Part shown: in pieces, positions 32,951 through 45,394 of the stretch | How the letters are laid out: each line of letters opens with the position of its first letter | How positions within the stretch are numbered: position 1 is the stretch's first letter | From: Notamacropus eugenii | Taxonomy: Eukaryota > Chordata > Mammalia > Diprotodontia > Macropodidae | Reading direction: 5' to 3' | Assembly (NCBI RefSeq): GCF_028372415.1 | Contig: NC_092874.1 | Span: 55,589,865-55,653,864 of the forward strand | Length of the DNA stretch: 64,000 bases | Notes under the pieces: generated by a model | The model's database searches: none | Seen by the model: only the letters and a program-made list of their open reading frames with translations | What the model was told of the DNA's origin: nothing | Translations under genes and position numbers: made by a program

Positions 32951-33239
32951 CCTATAATCTTGCAAATCTAATTTAAAGAGCTTTAAGTTGAAAAGGAGGA
33001 GAGAAATCTATATAGATTAAGTTAATTAACATAAAAAATAATAAATACAGTATAGAAAGAAGAGTGATAGAGAATGCTAGTGATTCACAGGAAGCAAAAT
33101 GCAAGAAAACAGTTAGCAATAAAGTCCATAACTGTGAATGGCTACTCTTGAATACATAAAGTATAGGTAGTAAGCAAGGTGAACTCAATAAGGAAATAAA
33201 TTTGACCTCAAAGGTATCACTGAGACTTGGTGAGTTGTG

Positions 33240-33440
33240 TCTCATTACCAAACAATCAGAGTATGATTGATCTGGAGTTGGAAGGGGTTTTGAGTACATC
33301 TAGTGGCAAAAGACCTAATTTTCCAGTGAAAGAAACTGAGGCCTAGAGAGGAGAAGTGACTTGCTCAAAGTCACACAAGTAACAAGTGAAAGGAAGAATG
33401 TGAACCCAAGCTCTTTCACTCCAGGCTGCATTTTATTCAA
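33240..33440 (+). repeat. CORE-SINE/MIR-like fragment
   Basis: 'gaaactgaggcctagagagg', 'gtgacttgctcaaagtcaca' and 'gaacccaagctctttcactc', the common 'three-quarters' of this SINE class. Confidence 0.6.
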
Positions 33441-33639
33441 AAGGAGTAGAATAGATAAAAGGAGGCAGAATTTAATGAGATATACCAGAATGAGGAAACC
33501 TATAAATCAGGTCAGGGAAATAACTGGAGAACATTTGGGTAAAAATTAGTGGAGAGACAAACACTCAATGTTGTTTATAGAAATACTATCTGGACAGAAG
33601 GAGGAAATAGATAAGAAATACAGGAAATAGATCACAAAA

Positions 33640-34915
33640 GCCAGAACAAAGGTACAATAGAGTAATGATGGAGGATTTCAATTATGTGGACATTTGCTGG
33701 AGTTCTCTCTGTCAAAAGCAATAAATTCTAAGTTTATCTTAATGATCACATTATCCTTCAAAAAGTGGAGAAAGTGATGAAGTGATATTCTCAACCTGAA
33801 TCTTACAAACAAGAAAGAGCTGGTTGCTAAAGTTAAAATGATGTGAATCTTGGAGAGAGTGACTGCTACATCTTAGAATTTGAAAACATTTTTCCTTATT
33901 TATTTTGCTTTGTCAAAAAGTAATCTTCAATTTGGTGTCAAGGGAAGACTGGTGATGGTTGAAATGATTGTGATGAAAAAACCAAAAAATTGTCCTTAAA
34001 AAGATTTAATAAAAGAAGAAAACAAAGCCAGATGTTGTCTAACATATACTCTAGATTTGGGAATATCAGATTTCAGAGGTTTCATAAAAGGAATAAGTGC
34101 AATTCTATGACTTAGGGGAATCAGTCCAAGAAGGATAAGAAGCATTCAAGAATGAGACTACAAAGACAAGCAATTTAGAACAAAAGGAAAAGAGGGAACT
34201 GTCTAGAGAGTAAAATATGGATGCTAGGAACTCAGTGATTAGTGAAATAATATATGTAAAGTGTTTTACTAATTTTAAAGTACTAAGTAAATGTTAGTGG
34301 TTGTTTCTGTTATCTTATAGTTGGGGAGCAAAGAGCGAGTTAGACAACACAATTGGGTGATTTGAAATTTATTAAATGACTACAGCCTAAGGATAATCAT
34401 TAATGCGTCAATGTCAACCTTTTAACATTTTTTAATAACTTTCATAAAGGGATAGGAGGGATGTTTATCAGATTTGCAGGTGCTACCAGCAGAGAGAAAT
34501 AGATGTGGCAGAGTTATTATTCAAAAATTTCTTGACAGAATGGAATCTAAGAAGATGAAAGTTAATATGTATAAATACAGATTATTTTGGGGTTCAAAAA
34601 ATCAGCTATAGAGATGCAATATGGAGGAGGCATGGCCAAATAACAACTCATCTGAAAAAATATCAGGGGGTCTTAGTGGACTAAAAGCTCAATATGTGTC
34701 AATATTGTGATATGGCAGCCAAAAATCAAGTATGACTTTAGATTATATTCAGAGAAGCATAGTATACTGAAAGAGGGAGATAATAGTACAAAATCTAATG
34801 TCTGGAGTATTGTTTTCAGTTCTGGGTCCATGTTTTAGGAATGACATCTACAAAACTGTAGAACTTCCAGAAGCAGGTTACTAGGAGAGTGAAGGGCTCT
34901 TTGATCATGTTGCAT
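33640..34915 (+). mobile_element. CR1/L3 LINE fragment: endonuclease end to 3' region
   Basis: Bases 33675-33900 read as a decayed endonuclease tail (DFNY.DICW, then ILTN-like and ELVAKV, then a TLGG.DHAILEF-like block) typical of CR1/L3. Bases 34790-34905 carry the CR1-type 'ctggagtattgttttcagtt…ctgggtcca' 3' block. The region between is degenerate. Confidence 0.6.
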
Positions 34916-35030
34916 CAATTAATAATGATTTATCGATTACCTTTTATGTGTCAAGCACCATGTGAGGTACCGGGGTTGTAGAGACATAAAAAAAAGTCCC
35001 AAACCTCAAGGAGTTTACATTTTGTAGGGA
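34916..35030 (+). repeat. Ancient SINE-like fragment
   Basis: 'tatgtgtcaagcaccatgtg' and 'cctcaaggagtttacatttt'. The same motif pair is found at 43640-43745, 54245-54360 and 55255-55340. Confidence 0.5.
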
Positions 35031-35344
35031 GAAACAACATATACTATATAAGATATTTAGCCTGGTGAAATGAAGATCAGTTTTTGAATAGCTGATGTGT
35101 GTAGATTTGACTTTTTCTACTTGGCCCCCAAGATTAGAACTAAGGGAATGGGTAAAAATCATAAAGAGGCAGATTTAGACTTGATCTAAGGAAAAAAATT
35201 TTTTTAACATTTAGAAATACTGAAAAGTTGAATGACTGCCATGGTAGGTAATGGGTTTCCCTTTGCCTGAGGTCTGCAGATAGGCTGAATTAATTATACA
35301 TTAGGAATGTTGAAGAGGAGATTCATGTTCAGGCAAGCGTTGTA

Positions 35345-35990
35345 CTAGGTGGCCATTTCCTTTCTTTTCCTAGTTGGATTGATTTTGTTAGTGCAAAAGC
35401 TTTTCAATTTATTGTAATCAAAATAATCTATTTTAATTTTTGTGACTGTCTTTACCTCTTGTTTAGTTAAGAATTTGACTGCTTACCATTGCTATGAAAG
35501 GTACCTGATCTGGTTCTCTTCTATTTTTTTTTTAATAGTGTGAACTTTTAAAACCATGCAGCATGTCAATTTTTTACCCTAATATGCTGTATAGTTTAAG
35601 ATTTTCTAAATCTAATTCCTGCCAAACTGCTTTACAGCTTTCTCAGAAGTTCTTGTGAAAAGGAAGTTCTTCCCCCAGGAAATTTGGGTTCTCTGGTTTA
35701 TGGAAAACTAGCTTCTTGAATTCAATTGATTCTAATTCATCCTTACCTAGACTGTTCTGCTGATTCTATTTTTATGAATATGGCTTTATACCATAAAGGT
35801 GCTATTCCCTCCTCCTTCCTGCTTCTAAAATATTATTTCTCATGAGGATCTAGATCTTTTATTCCTTTAAATTAATTTTGTTATCATTTATTGTTAGCTC
35901 TACAAAGTTCCTCTTTGGTATAGTATCCTTAAATTTAAATGAATTGAAGTTATCATCATTTTTGTTATATTGATGACATAAACCATAAAC
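35345..35990 (-). pseudogene. L1 ORF2 C-terminal fragment
   Basis: In minus orientation the sequence reads like the C-terminal part of L1 ORF2: 'NKINPTRKRK' near 35370 after 'FCT', then an upstream fragment with a Q(F)G-type thumb region. Frames are interrupted by many stops. Only a 650-bp internal piece is present. Confidence 0.6.
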
Positions 35991-35994
35991 CACT

Positions 35995-36230
35995 GAATAT
36001 ACCTCCAGCTTTCTAAATCAGTGTTATCAAGCTGTGATAGAGACAGAAACCACCAAACCACGCATAAGAATTTCTTTAGGTGCATGTTAGAAATTCATAC
36101 ATTAACATTATATATGTTTTATTGCATTTTTACTTATTTTGTTAAATCTTCTTCAATTACATTTTAATCTGACTTGATCCAAGGGAGTGTTGTGAGCCAC
36201 ATGTGAATTTGCTACCTTGGTCTAAAACTA
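35995..36230. mobile_element. Non-autonomous hAT-like DNA element
   Basis: Edges 'agtgttatcaagctgtg' and 'gtgagccacatgtgaatttg' with a T-rich AT core ('attttaatctgacttg') match the general form of abundant marsupial hAT miniature elements. The name is not certain. Confidence 0.45.
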
Positions 36231-36394
36231 AATCATTATTTCTTTCAAGGAACATTTTATAATTTTAGATAGGTGTCTTGATTGTATCTTGACATATTGA
36301 GTTCCACATATTTTATGAAATTTTTTAAGTGTAGATTTTTCAAAATTTAATTAAATTATATCTTATTTTCATAAATGTCCACTTTTCTTACTTC

Positions 36395-36619
36395 AAAGTT
36401 GACTTTGATTTGAGTGAGGGAGGGCTGTGCAAGGACACCAGCCTCACTTTCTCCTCCTGAGCCATCTGGATCCAGTGACCAGATATTCATCAGGATTACT
36501 GGAGATGGTCCAAGATATAATGGGATACCCTTGTCCTTTTAGGGCAAGTCAACTGAAAGTCATGTCATCATTTTCCCTGATGCCATGGTCCACTTTGAAA
36601 ACAAAGGACAAACACAACC
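36395..36619 (+). repeat. RTE-associated SINE
   Basis: Second copy of the SINE at 16065: 'gagtgagggagggctgtgca' through 'cactttgaaaacaaaggaca'. It ends in the tail 'caaaggacaaacacaac', which resembles the RTE 3' end. Confidence 0.75.
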
Positions 36620-36624
36620 TGTGA

Positions 36625-37257
36625 ATAGACCAAGCTACCTGAATGGGGACTCAGCTAGTTGGGTAATGAAGCTCTCCCTCTGTATGATTAAGGAAATTTA
36701 TGGTTCAGATTCACACCTACAATAAGACACATTTGAGAAGAAGAAGCTGGATATTTTATTGATTTACAGAAAAGGCAAATGCATGAACAGTTTAGAGCTA
36801 CAGCAGAAATAATTAATATAGCCTAATACTAATATAATTATAGCAATATTAATATAGATATAAGAGGAAATAGAAAAGCATCACCAATTCAGGGAAGCAC
36901 CAACACCTGAATTTTCTCAGCTGGGGAATCCCGGGATATAGCTTTCAGGGTCTGAATTGGGGACAAGTGGTCCCAGGCAGAGCTTCCTCTCCATGGGTGA
37001 GATTCCGAGGACTTACACTAAGCAAGGAGAGTTTATAAGGACCTAGACAAAGAAGGCTTTTTGCCAACGGCTCCGCACACTGTTCCAAGCTGGTCAGGCA
37101 CATGGCCATGGGAATGCAGATGTTTGTTCATCAAGGACATATCATACGGGGGCCACAAGATATAAGTTAATTAATCATATACTGGGAGGACTAGCCAGAT
37201 CCTCCAAGTATCATCTATGTGTTCCAGGAGTGGCTAGTTCCCAAAACATTAATACAT
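36625..37257 (-). mobile_element. Possible LTR, family unassigned
   Basis: On the minus strand it starts TGTATTAATG (37257), has a TATA-like 'ccttataaactctcc' (about 37040) and an AATAAA about 290 bp downstream (near 36757), then further sequence. This is the promoter and polyadenylation order of an LTR. No paired copy or target duplication was found. Confidence 0.4.
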
Positions 37258-37415
37258 GGCCAACTCGCGCATGTTATGTTCCTTGAGAGGTCACCAAAAG
37301 GACAGAGTGAACTTACTTTATTCAAGAGATATGCAATATTCCTTCACCCTCTCCCTCTCCTTCTCTCCAAAGGGAAGTAAATTTCTAGTTAACTGGGGGT
37401 TTACTGCCCAGATTC

Positions 37416-37524
37416 CTTTCTTCCTTCCTTCCTTCCTTCCTTCCTTCCTTCCTTCCTTCCTTCCTTCCTTCCTTCCTTCCTTCCTTCCTTCCTTCCTTCC
37501 TTCCTTCCTTCCTTCCTTCCTTCC
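37416..37524 (+). repeat. (TTCC)n microsatellite
   Basis: About 108 bp of nearly pure CTTC repeat, a polypurine-polypyrimidine mirror tract. Confidence 0.95.
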
Positions 37525-38460
37525 CCCCCAGTTCACTCTGAAGCTCATACATTCAACCACAAATAGGTCCCTGGCCAAGCTCCACTTAGTGACTGTATTT
37601 TGGGCCCTCCTGGCTTTTAGTGAATTTAGAGTGAATGTCAATGGTAACTGTTTCTCTTTGGAACAGCAACCAGATACAAAGTACTTTGTATGCTTTAAAG
37701 TGCTGTATGTGTTAGATATTTTTAACAAGTATATATTCAGTTCTGCTATGATAAGACATATCACTTCTAAAAATCACTACACTATTCAAAATTCCCAGGT
37801 CTTATGGGAAAAAATGGGTTAAGGACACAACAGTCTTAGCAATAGACATTTCTTTCGTGTCTCATGTTCCATAACGTAGATTTCCTTTGTGCCTGTTCCT
37901 CATGAGATATCATATGCTCTATCAGTTCTTTCAAAATGCTGCACTACTTCAAGCTTCTCCTCAATACTTACAGCTTTTCTTTTGCATGCACCGCTTGGCA
38001 ATTGTGAATAAGGAAGTGCAGACATGTTTGAGATGTTGAATTAGAGGCGCTATACATACATACATGTATGCATTTATACACACACACAAATTCAACAAAA
38101 TAGCGAAATACAACCTTGTAGGATAATATACAAGGTGAAATGAAGTCGTTGGTAGATCTTTGAGGTGTGTGTGTGTATAGATTGCATGTATTCCTATGCA
38201 ACTCTGTTCAACGGGGTATAGTTTTCTGTATTCACCCAATGTCATTTGCCAAAGAAATCTTGTATAAGCAAATGTAAAATTCACGTTATTCTCAATTTGT
38301 TCATTTGTTCAATCAAGTCAGAACAAATTTGTGGGATTTTTTTAAAGTTTTATGCCAAAATTGATTGTGCTTGTAAAGTATCTAATGGATGTATTGCTAT
38401 TTAAAATCAAGTAATGCCATAATAAACATTTATGCCTGAGCTAATAAGGACCTAAATCAG
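37525..38460. other. No recognised feature
   Basis: Unique-looking sequence. Short TACA and CACA runs at 38050-38095. No gene signature. Confidence 0.4.
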
Positions 38461-38461
38461 G

Positions 38462-38655
38462 GGTTCTCATCCCTTTTTGTGTCATGGACCCCTAGGGCAA
38501 TCAGATGAAGACTATGAAGCCCTTCTCAGAACAATGTTCTTAAACACTTAAAATAAAATGCATATGATGACAAGAAAACCAATTATATTGAAGTATATCT
38601 ACTAAAAATTTTTTTTTAAATACAAGTTCCCAGGTTCAGAATCCCTGGCCTAAGA
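38462..38655 (+). mobile_element. hAT (Charlie-like) miniature DNA element
   Basis: Edges 'ggggttctcatccct' and 'cagaatccctggcc' form an imperfect terminal inverted repeat. Interior clauses 'tcatggacccctagggcaat', 'tggatgaag…ccttctcaga' and 'accaattatattgaa' match, in reverse complement, 40255-40440. Confidence 0.7.
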
Positions 38656-38884
38656 TAATGATGGAACAGTGAAAATGGAAAAGGAGGTATGGGTTTAAGA
38701 GGCATTGTTAAAATCCAATATATCTACATTTTTAAAAGTCCAGACCTGTGAGTTCATGGGTGTAAGGAACTCCTTCCCTTCTAAATTAGAGAATTACCCT
38801 AAGACACAAAGAAGTTTTAGTGACTTTACCATAGGTACAAGGATTTAAACCTAGGTCATTCTTGACTCAAGTCCAGCTTCCAAT

Positions 38885-38896
38885 AGTAGAGGGTGT

Positions 38897-38945
<49 letters not shown>
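38885..38945 (+). repeat. (TG)n microsatellite
   Basis: About 50 bp of TG repeat leading into a TA/TG-rich region to 39045. Confidence 0.95.
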
Positions 38946-38946
<1 letters not shown>

Positions 38947-39049
38947 TTATATGCACATGTGTATATATCTCATATTGCCTATATATATAATGTTATATAT
39001 TGTGCACATATGTATGTGTATATATACACATCCATATATGTGTATCTGT

Positions 39050-40250
39050 GCCCCATTAAATTCCCAATGCCCAAAACTTTTCTAAAAAGACAGAAAATGT
39101 ACTACCCCAAATAGCTTTTTACCAAATTATTTATTCATTTTTTTCTCAGCTAGAGTCAAAGTTAATTTTGGATGATGACCATACTTTTCTTTTTTATGGT
39201 GCCTACCCCTAATTACATAACAGAATGCTAGAAACACTTTAGACACATGACTTTTTATGAACTGATCAAAACCTGGTGAATAGTAACTTTGGAAAACTCA
39301 CTCATAGGTTTCATTTTTTTATCATCAAGTAATATTGATTAAAACCCATTCTCTCCCCACCCCCAACCTCCACAAAATGAATTTGCTATTCCAAGTGGAT
39401 TGCCAGTATTGCAATATTCCACCCCTAACCACAGGGATGGTTTTCTGTGTACTATCTAAATGGAGCCTTACTGGTAATGAGGATAAAATCAGAGCCAATG
39501 CATATTTCAAAAAGAAGCATCTTACTTAAGGTTTGAGAAAAGAAAAGTGTAGTAAAATAGTATTCAGATCTCTCCTTCATATAAACACATTTCCCATGAC
39601 TATCTTACACCCTTAGCAGGCCTGGGCCCTTGGCAATCCAGCAAGTTTAAGTGCCTTGAAGGTAATCTCTCCCTCGTAGGCCCTGGAACAGATGGTACTT
39701 TGTCTAACCCCCAGTGCAGTGAAATAAAACTTCATAATAGGATTAGTTCTACTTAATCAGTTCTAGGAAGCTGTCTTTGCTATGACAACAAAGGACCTAG
39801 GACTTGGCCTCAGAGTAAGTTTCTATAGATGTCTCCTAAGTCAGCAGGCTACAATCAATTCATTGACAAATGTTTATCAATTAATAAATCTATGTAGAGG
39901 ACACTGTGTTAGATCCTGTGAGAACTTTAAGGAAGTACAGGATATTTACGATGTCTTTGAGGGGCTTCTCTTATATCAGCCTCATTTACTTGCTCATTAA
40001 ATATTTCTTGGGGAAAAATGACTTAGTAATTAATAAAAGCAATGTTTGAACAGATCACTGTTTTTAAACATTCATATATCTAGAGTATTATTGAAAATAA
40101 TTACTCCCTCTACTGAACCAACACAAAGAGTACTTTGAACCCCTTATCATATTTTTTTATTTTATCTTGCATAAGTCCCTTTTGTATATCAATTAGGGGT
40201 TATTAGGGGAAATCATAGTTTACCGGACCAAACCACTTATGAAACTGAAC
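39050..40250. other. No recognised feature
   Basis: Unique-looking sequence, apart from possible weak SINE traces at 39855-39905. Confidence 0.4.
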
Positions 40251-40254
40251 ATGC

Positions 40255-40445
40255 GCTCTGATAATTGTATTTCAATATAAGTAGTTTCCTTTGTAATCTT
40301 GTGTATTTTATTTGGTGCGTTTAAAAACATTATTCTGCAAAAAGGATCCTCAGGTATCGATTATGATTATAGGATTATCTAGCTTCACCAGCCTGCCAAA
40401 GGGGTCCCTAACACAAGGTCTTAAGAAGCCATGCCTTAAACTTTT
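40255..40445 (-). mobile_element. hAT (Charlie-like) miniature DNA element
   Basis: Reverse-complement counterpart of 38462-38655: 'tgtatttcaatataagtagt', 'aaaaacattattctgcaaaa', 'gccaaaggggtccctaacac'. The terminal repeats have decayed. Confidence 0.65.
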
Positions 40446-42695
40446 ATTTTCTTTCCCTGGCCTTCATCATCCCTAGTAAAGTTTTCTAGGCTCCTTATGT
40501 AGCTGTATTTGTCTCTATGAATTATCATAAGTGTCCCCACTCATAACCAAATGCAACAGGTCTTAGAAGGCACCCGGTCTCATCTTGGACACATGTCTTA
40601 GGAAGACATCTTTCTTGTGTTAATGTTAAGTAGCTACTTTCGTAACAACCACTACTCAATTCTTATTCCTCTAACACTTCATGGATGATATGTATTCATA
40701 TCATTATTTCTTGAATAACACTTGTGTGGCATGCCTCTAGCAAAGGCTCCAAATTCTCTCTCTGGACAGAATCACTCACCCCAACCTGCCCTTACCCTGA
40801 TGTGTCTGGGTTCCCCAAGGAGGACTACCATGTGGTATGCTCGCATTTTCTCAGAGCCGTGGTGCAGCCCCATTGTGGATGATATACTCCCCCTATTCAT
40901 TACTACAACTCTCCAGCTCCTACTGGCATGTTTCCATTTATACAAACACAAACATTCACAATAATGACATGGTCAGCCTTAATCACAGCCACTTACTAAA
41001 CAACAAGGAGAAAGCAATCATAATAACACCCCAGGGACTAACTTAAGGCAGATAGAGGAATAATCAATATATGATTTCATACACACACTCCAAACATACA
41101 TACATACGCAACATACATAAACTTGGGTCATGCTCTTCCACCGATGCAGTTAGTATCTTGCAGACAGAGTGGATAAAAAGCTTACCAAGGAGTCACATAA
41201 GTAAGGAAAATCTATTTGCTCCACCTAACTCATAGCTCCGGAGCTGTAAACTTGGTGGCTTCTTTCTATCTCAGGACATGTCCATCGACATTCTTTTATT
41301 AACATAGTTACTTGTGTTGAACAGGTAATTCCACTGATATACTGAATTGATCCATGATGTGCTTAACACCTCATTGGGCACAATGACTCAGCCAAGCTAC
41401 GTGATCCTCTGAGTTACTTTTTTTGATTCTCTGCTTTAAATCTATTCCTCTGCTCAACTGGACTTATTCCTCAATAGAAATTGTTGTATCCACCATTTTC
41501 GTCTTTGGATTTTGCTAATGTCATACTTCAGCTTACCACAATGCCTGGCACGTAGTGAGTATGTAATAAATGCATTTTTATTAATTAAATTGAAGTAGTG
41601 TTACATTCCTTTAGGAAGAAATGATAATCTCTATCTTAAAGTTAGTAAAATTCTCTCCAAAACATACTTCTTTGCAGGATTCTTCTTCTCCTCTACCTGT
41701 TGGCAAAAACAAGCAGCAATACATTTTGCAGAATGAGAGTTATAGTTTCTTTAAAATAATTATGAAATCCATCCCTCCATGTCTCTTATCTTTCTAGGTT
41801 CAAACTCTAGTTCTGCTTTGCAAATCACCTCACCCTTAAGATTAGTAACTGAATCTTATCTTCCCTCTGTGATCAGGTAAATTACATTTTTACCATAATT
41901 ATAGGACAGTTATGCTGTAAACATATAATATAGTATAAATATATAACAAAATCAATACTTAACAAATATATAATATAAAATAACATAATACAATATAAAA
42001 AATTTGTCAACCTAGAAGTTCTCAAATTCTACACATTACTAAATCAGAGTATGTTTCCTTTTCACTCTGGGGTTCTATAGCATGTCACATTTCAAATGAA
42101 CATGTGCTATTTCAGAACTCTGAGGCAGATTTGACTTCAAAAGCTGCTTCTCTTAGAATTTTGAGCAGATTTGTGACCCCAGATAAGTAAACTTAACAAG
42201 GCATACTTTACTCAGCAATTAGACTTATGGTACAGACAAATGAACTGTCAAGGGTCAATCTTTTTAAAAATTATTTACTTATACCTTGAAGACAAGTAAC
42301 TGCTTCTCTCTGAAAAGTCCATCTCTCTTTTCCCTCTATAGCAAGAGCATATATCAATTACTTGGTAGTAAAGATTTAATGTTCCTACTTTTCCCCTTTA
42401 CTCTGTGTCACTTTGTTCTCTCTTTTAATTTCTTAGCAAAGGTTAAGATCCCCTTCTAAGATCCAGTTCTTTTTTCCTTTGTTTTTTTCTTGACACCCTT
42501 CTTCCAGTTTTGCAAGGAACATTTCATTTTCCCTTAAAGCCTGGAGAGTGATGGGACATTTAGCAGTCTTATCTTTACATCTAGCAGACTATATAATAGT
42601 AAGTTGAATAAATAAAAGTAGATTGGATGGTAGAAAGATAAGCACCATGTATTATATAGCACTGTACAACTCCCCCTGCCCTCTATATTTAAATG
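40446..42695. other. Mostly unique sequence with an L2 3' end
   Basis: Bases 41515-41590 ('accacaatgcctggcacgta', 'gtaataaatgca') are an L2 tail. The 41900-42005 stretch is very AT-rich with near-repeats of 'atataa'. Nothing else is supportable. Confidence 0.5.
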
Positions 42696-42699
42696 AATT

Positions 42700-42835
42700 A
42701 ATAAGATCATACATTTAGAGCTGGAATGTCAGAAGCTATCTCATCCAATTATTTTACAGATGAGAAAACTGAGGCTCAGGGAGATTAAATGAGTTGACCA
42801 ATGTCAATGTGTTTTTCCTATTCCGGAAGTCAAGA
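42700..42835 (+). repeat. CORE-SINE/MIR-like fragment
   Basis: 'tagagctggaatgtcagaag', 'catccaattattttacagat' and 'gagaaaactgaggctcaggg'. Confidence 0.65.
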
Positions 42836-43220
42836 TCTCAGTCCTTTGTCATTCTCATTGGTAACTCTTGGGAAAATCTGACCATTATTATTTCTGTGTC
42901 ATTCAGGGGCTCCTGAGCAAGGCAGTATTTATTTACAGCAGATTTCCTGCCTTCTATTAAGTTGAGGCTAGCTTGTTCATCTGCATTTGCCAGGCAGGTA
43001 GCAAAAGTACAATCAAATACCCTCATTTTAAGAATAAGAAATCAGAGCATGAGAGTTGAAGTAATTCACCCAAAGTTAGAAAGACAGTATGTAACAGAGA
43101 CAAATCCAAACCCTCTAACGTATACAGCATATTGCACATAATACATATATATGCACACATTTCATTTAGCATATATATATGTATGTATGTATATTGCATA
43201 TAGCGCTCACACACATGTAT
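42836..43220. other. No recognised feature; TA/TG-rich near 43140-43200
   Basis: Sequence without gene or clear repeat signature before the possible hAT edge at 43225. Confidence 0.35.
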
Positions 43221-43224
43221 ATAT

Positions 43225-43310
43225 ATTGTATATAGGAGAGCAGACATGCTCTACTTTGGTGGACTGTAAGCAGCCAGCAGGCTATATGTTGTGCAGGTCT
43301 GTAGTAGAGA
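43225..43310. repeat. Possible hAT miniature element end
   Basis: 'ggctatatgttgtgcaggtc' parallels the block ending at 6040. Short and uncertain. Confidence 0.35.
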
Positions 43311-43384
43311 CTTAATAAATACATTTTAGCTTGAATTGTCTCCAAGTCCAGTTCACTTTCTAATATCTCTCATTGCATTTTTTG

Positions 43385-43750
43385 TAGTTTTTTTTAAACG
43401 AGTGTGTCATATCTTTCTAATCTATTGGATGCTCCATAAAGTCAGGGACTTTATCTTATCTAAACATTTTACCTCCCTGAACACTTCACATACTGCTCTG
43501 CTCTCATTTTATGCTTACTAAATATTTGTTGAATTGATTCAAGTTGAATTAATTTGAATCCACATGCCAGATATTCCAGAGTTGTCTATTGTACCCCAAA
43601 TTTCTCTTGAAGAACATCTGCTTTTAAAATTCAATTCAATGAACATTTATTAAACAACTGTTCTATATGAGACACTAGGCTAGTCATTGAAGACACAAAG
43701 ATTAAAATAGACTCCCCTCTCAAGGAGGTCTCATTCTTCTGGGAAGATGC
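43385..43750 (+). repeat. L2 3' end followed by an ancient SINE-like fragment
   Basis: L2 clause 'gctccataaagtcagggact' with 'gcttactaaatatttgttga', then 'gaacatttattaaacaactg' and 'ctctcaaggaggtctcattc'. Confidence 0.55.
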
Positions 43751-44195
43751 AACATTTTTCAACAGCATATTCCGATTTGAGGAAAAGTATTAATAAAGTT
43801 TCAAATATAATGGCATAATACTAACCAATGTGTTTCTTCACAGTTCACAATGTTCTTTGATAGATTTCCCTCCTATCACTGTGTACTTCATTTAAAATCA
43901 CACTTGACCTATATATAGGTCATATGCATGTACATATACATATTTGTGTACGGTCTTGTATCCACATGTAGTTAACTGCATATGCTATGACTATCAAAAT
44001 GTTAGAAAATTTCCTCTTCAGAAGTATTATTGTTTCTCAGCTTCAATTTCTTTTCTGGGATGTCTGAGCTCTTCTAGGGAAGCTTAGTCCTTTTAGAGAA
44101 GATCTAATTGTCATTCCATGCTGGCAAAAGGAAAGTCATAATAGGAACCAGGATTCCTGGCACCTGCTGCTCTCCCATTCTCCTGGGAACATTTG
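43751..44195. other. No recognised feature
   Basis: Includes a short stretch (43760-43860) that resembles 45210-45320 ('tttcaacagcatattccgat', 'aataaagtttcaaatataatg'), so an unnamed low-copy repeat is present in both places. Confidence 0.4.
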
Positions 44196-44199
44196 TCTA

Positions 44200-44510
44200 C
44201 CTGGTTTTTGTACCATGGGAGATTAGTGCAGAGATGTAAATATGAAGTAATTTCATGAAGAGAGCCTTAGCAACTGGGGCGGTTAGAAAAAGCTTCGTGT
44301 AGGAAGTGGCCCTTGTGCTGTCCCTTAGAAGAAAGAAACGAAGATGAAAAGAGCATCCCAGATGTAGGGGACGTCCTGTGCAAAGGAGGATGGAATAGGC
44401 TAGCAGGCCAGTTTGCCTAGAACAGAGAGTAAGTGAAGTGAAAGTATGAGAAACAAAACTGGAAAGGCAAATGCCATTTTTATTTTGTCTCGACCTGTAA
44501 TTCAATCAGT
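44200..44510. repeat. Ancient mammalian interspersed repeat, class uncertain
   Basis: Clauses such as 'aggaagtggcccttgtgctg', 'catcccagatgtaggggacg' and 'tgtgcaaaggagga' recur with 54830-55080 and are familiar from an old mammal-wide repeat whose name I cannot state safely. Confidence 0.4.
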
Positions 44511-44570
44511 ATAGGGAATCGATGGTAAGGAAACACCCTCCACTGATATAGTTTAGGAAATTGTAATTCA

Positions 44571-44820
44571 TAGGTAGCATAGTGAATAGAGTGATGGGCT
44601 TGGAGTCAAGAAGACTCGTGTTCTTGAGTTCAAATCTGGCATAAGACACTTACTAGCTTGGTGACCCTGGGCATGTCACTCAACCCTGTCTGCCTCAGTT
44701 TCCTCATCTGTAAAATGAACTGGAGAAGGAAATGACAAACCATTTCAGTATCTCTGCCAAGGAAACCTCAAATGTAGTCATGAAGAGTTGCACACAACCG
44801 AAAAATGACAGAACAAGAAA
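44571..44820 (+). repeat. tRNA-headed CORE-SINE (MON1/MIR type)
   Basis: tRNA-like head (A-box-like 'tagcatagtgaatag', B-box-like 'gagttcaaatctgg'), core 'gaccctgggcatgtcactca', and a tail with 'ggagaaggaaatgacaaacc' and 'gccaaggaaacctcaaatg'. Nearly complete. Confidence 0.85.
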
Positions 44821-45390
44821 ATGTTTAGTCAGAGAATTCTTTAGGTTGGGCCCGGAGGCAGTGATTTGCTTTGGGTCATTAAGGCAATGGGTGACAAAGC
44901 AGTATTTGAACCCCCTTCTCCCTGACTGTGTCACCAGTCCTTAACCTTCCTCCCATGGCTCACTGCTCCTATGGCTTCTTTTATCAAGGTAAAGTTTGTC
45001 CAAAGAGTATTTACCTTGTGTAGACTTATTAAGACCTAGTTTTTGGAGGCAGCCTGACAAAAGGGACATGTTTTCAATGGCAACGTTAAGCAAGTTCCTT
45101 GATGATTTCTGGCACTTAAATTAATACCCATTTGGGGCTGTCAGTTGTTTTATATGATTTTCAGCCTCAGTTTCCTTTTTTCTTCTTCCAGTAGCAACAC
45201 ATGACGGTCAGCCATTTTCAGAAGCATGTTCTGATTTAGAGGAACTCAATAAACTTTCAAGTGTAACATGGCACAGTGTTAACCTCCATGTGCCTTGGTT
45301 AGTTCACAGTGCTCTTAACTTTGGTAGATATCCATCCTATGTTTGGAAATTTCCCCTGATAATTTTACTTCACCTATTCAGATAAATAAC
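44821..45390. other. No recognised feature
   Basis: Unique-looking, apart from the 45210-45320 block shared with 43760-43860. Confidence 0.35.
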
Positions 45391-45394
45391 AAAT

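Noticed and set aside
37256..37822. 188-codon plus-strand and 148-codon minus-strand frames over the (TTCC)n tract
   Set aside because: Most of the length is tetranucleotide repeat (LPSF or GRKE units). No homology outside it.
44571..44650. tRNA gene
   Set aside because: A- and B-box-like motifs belong to the tRNA-derived head of a SINE. No cloverleaf could be formed.
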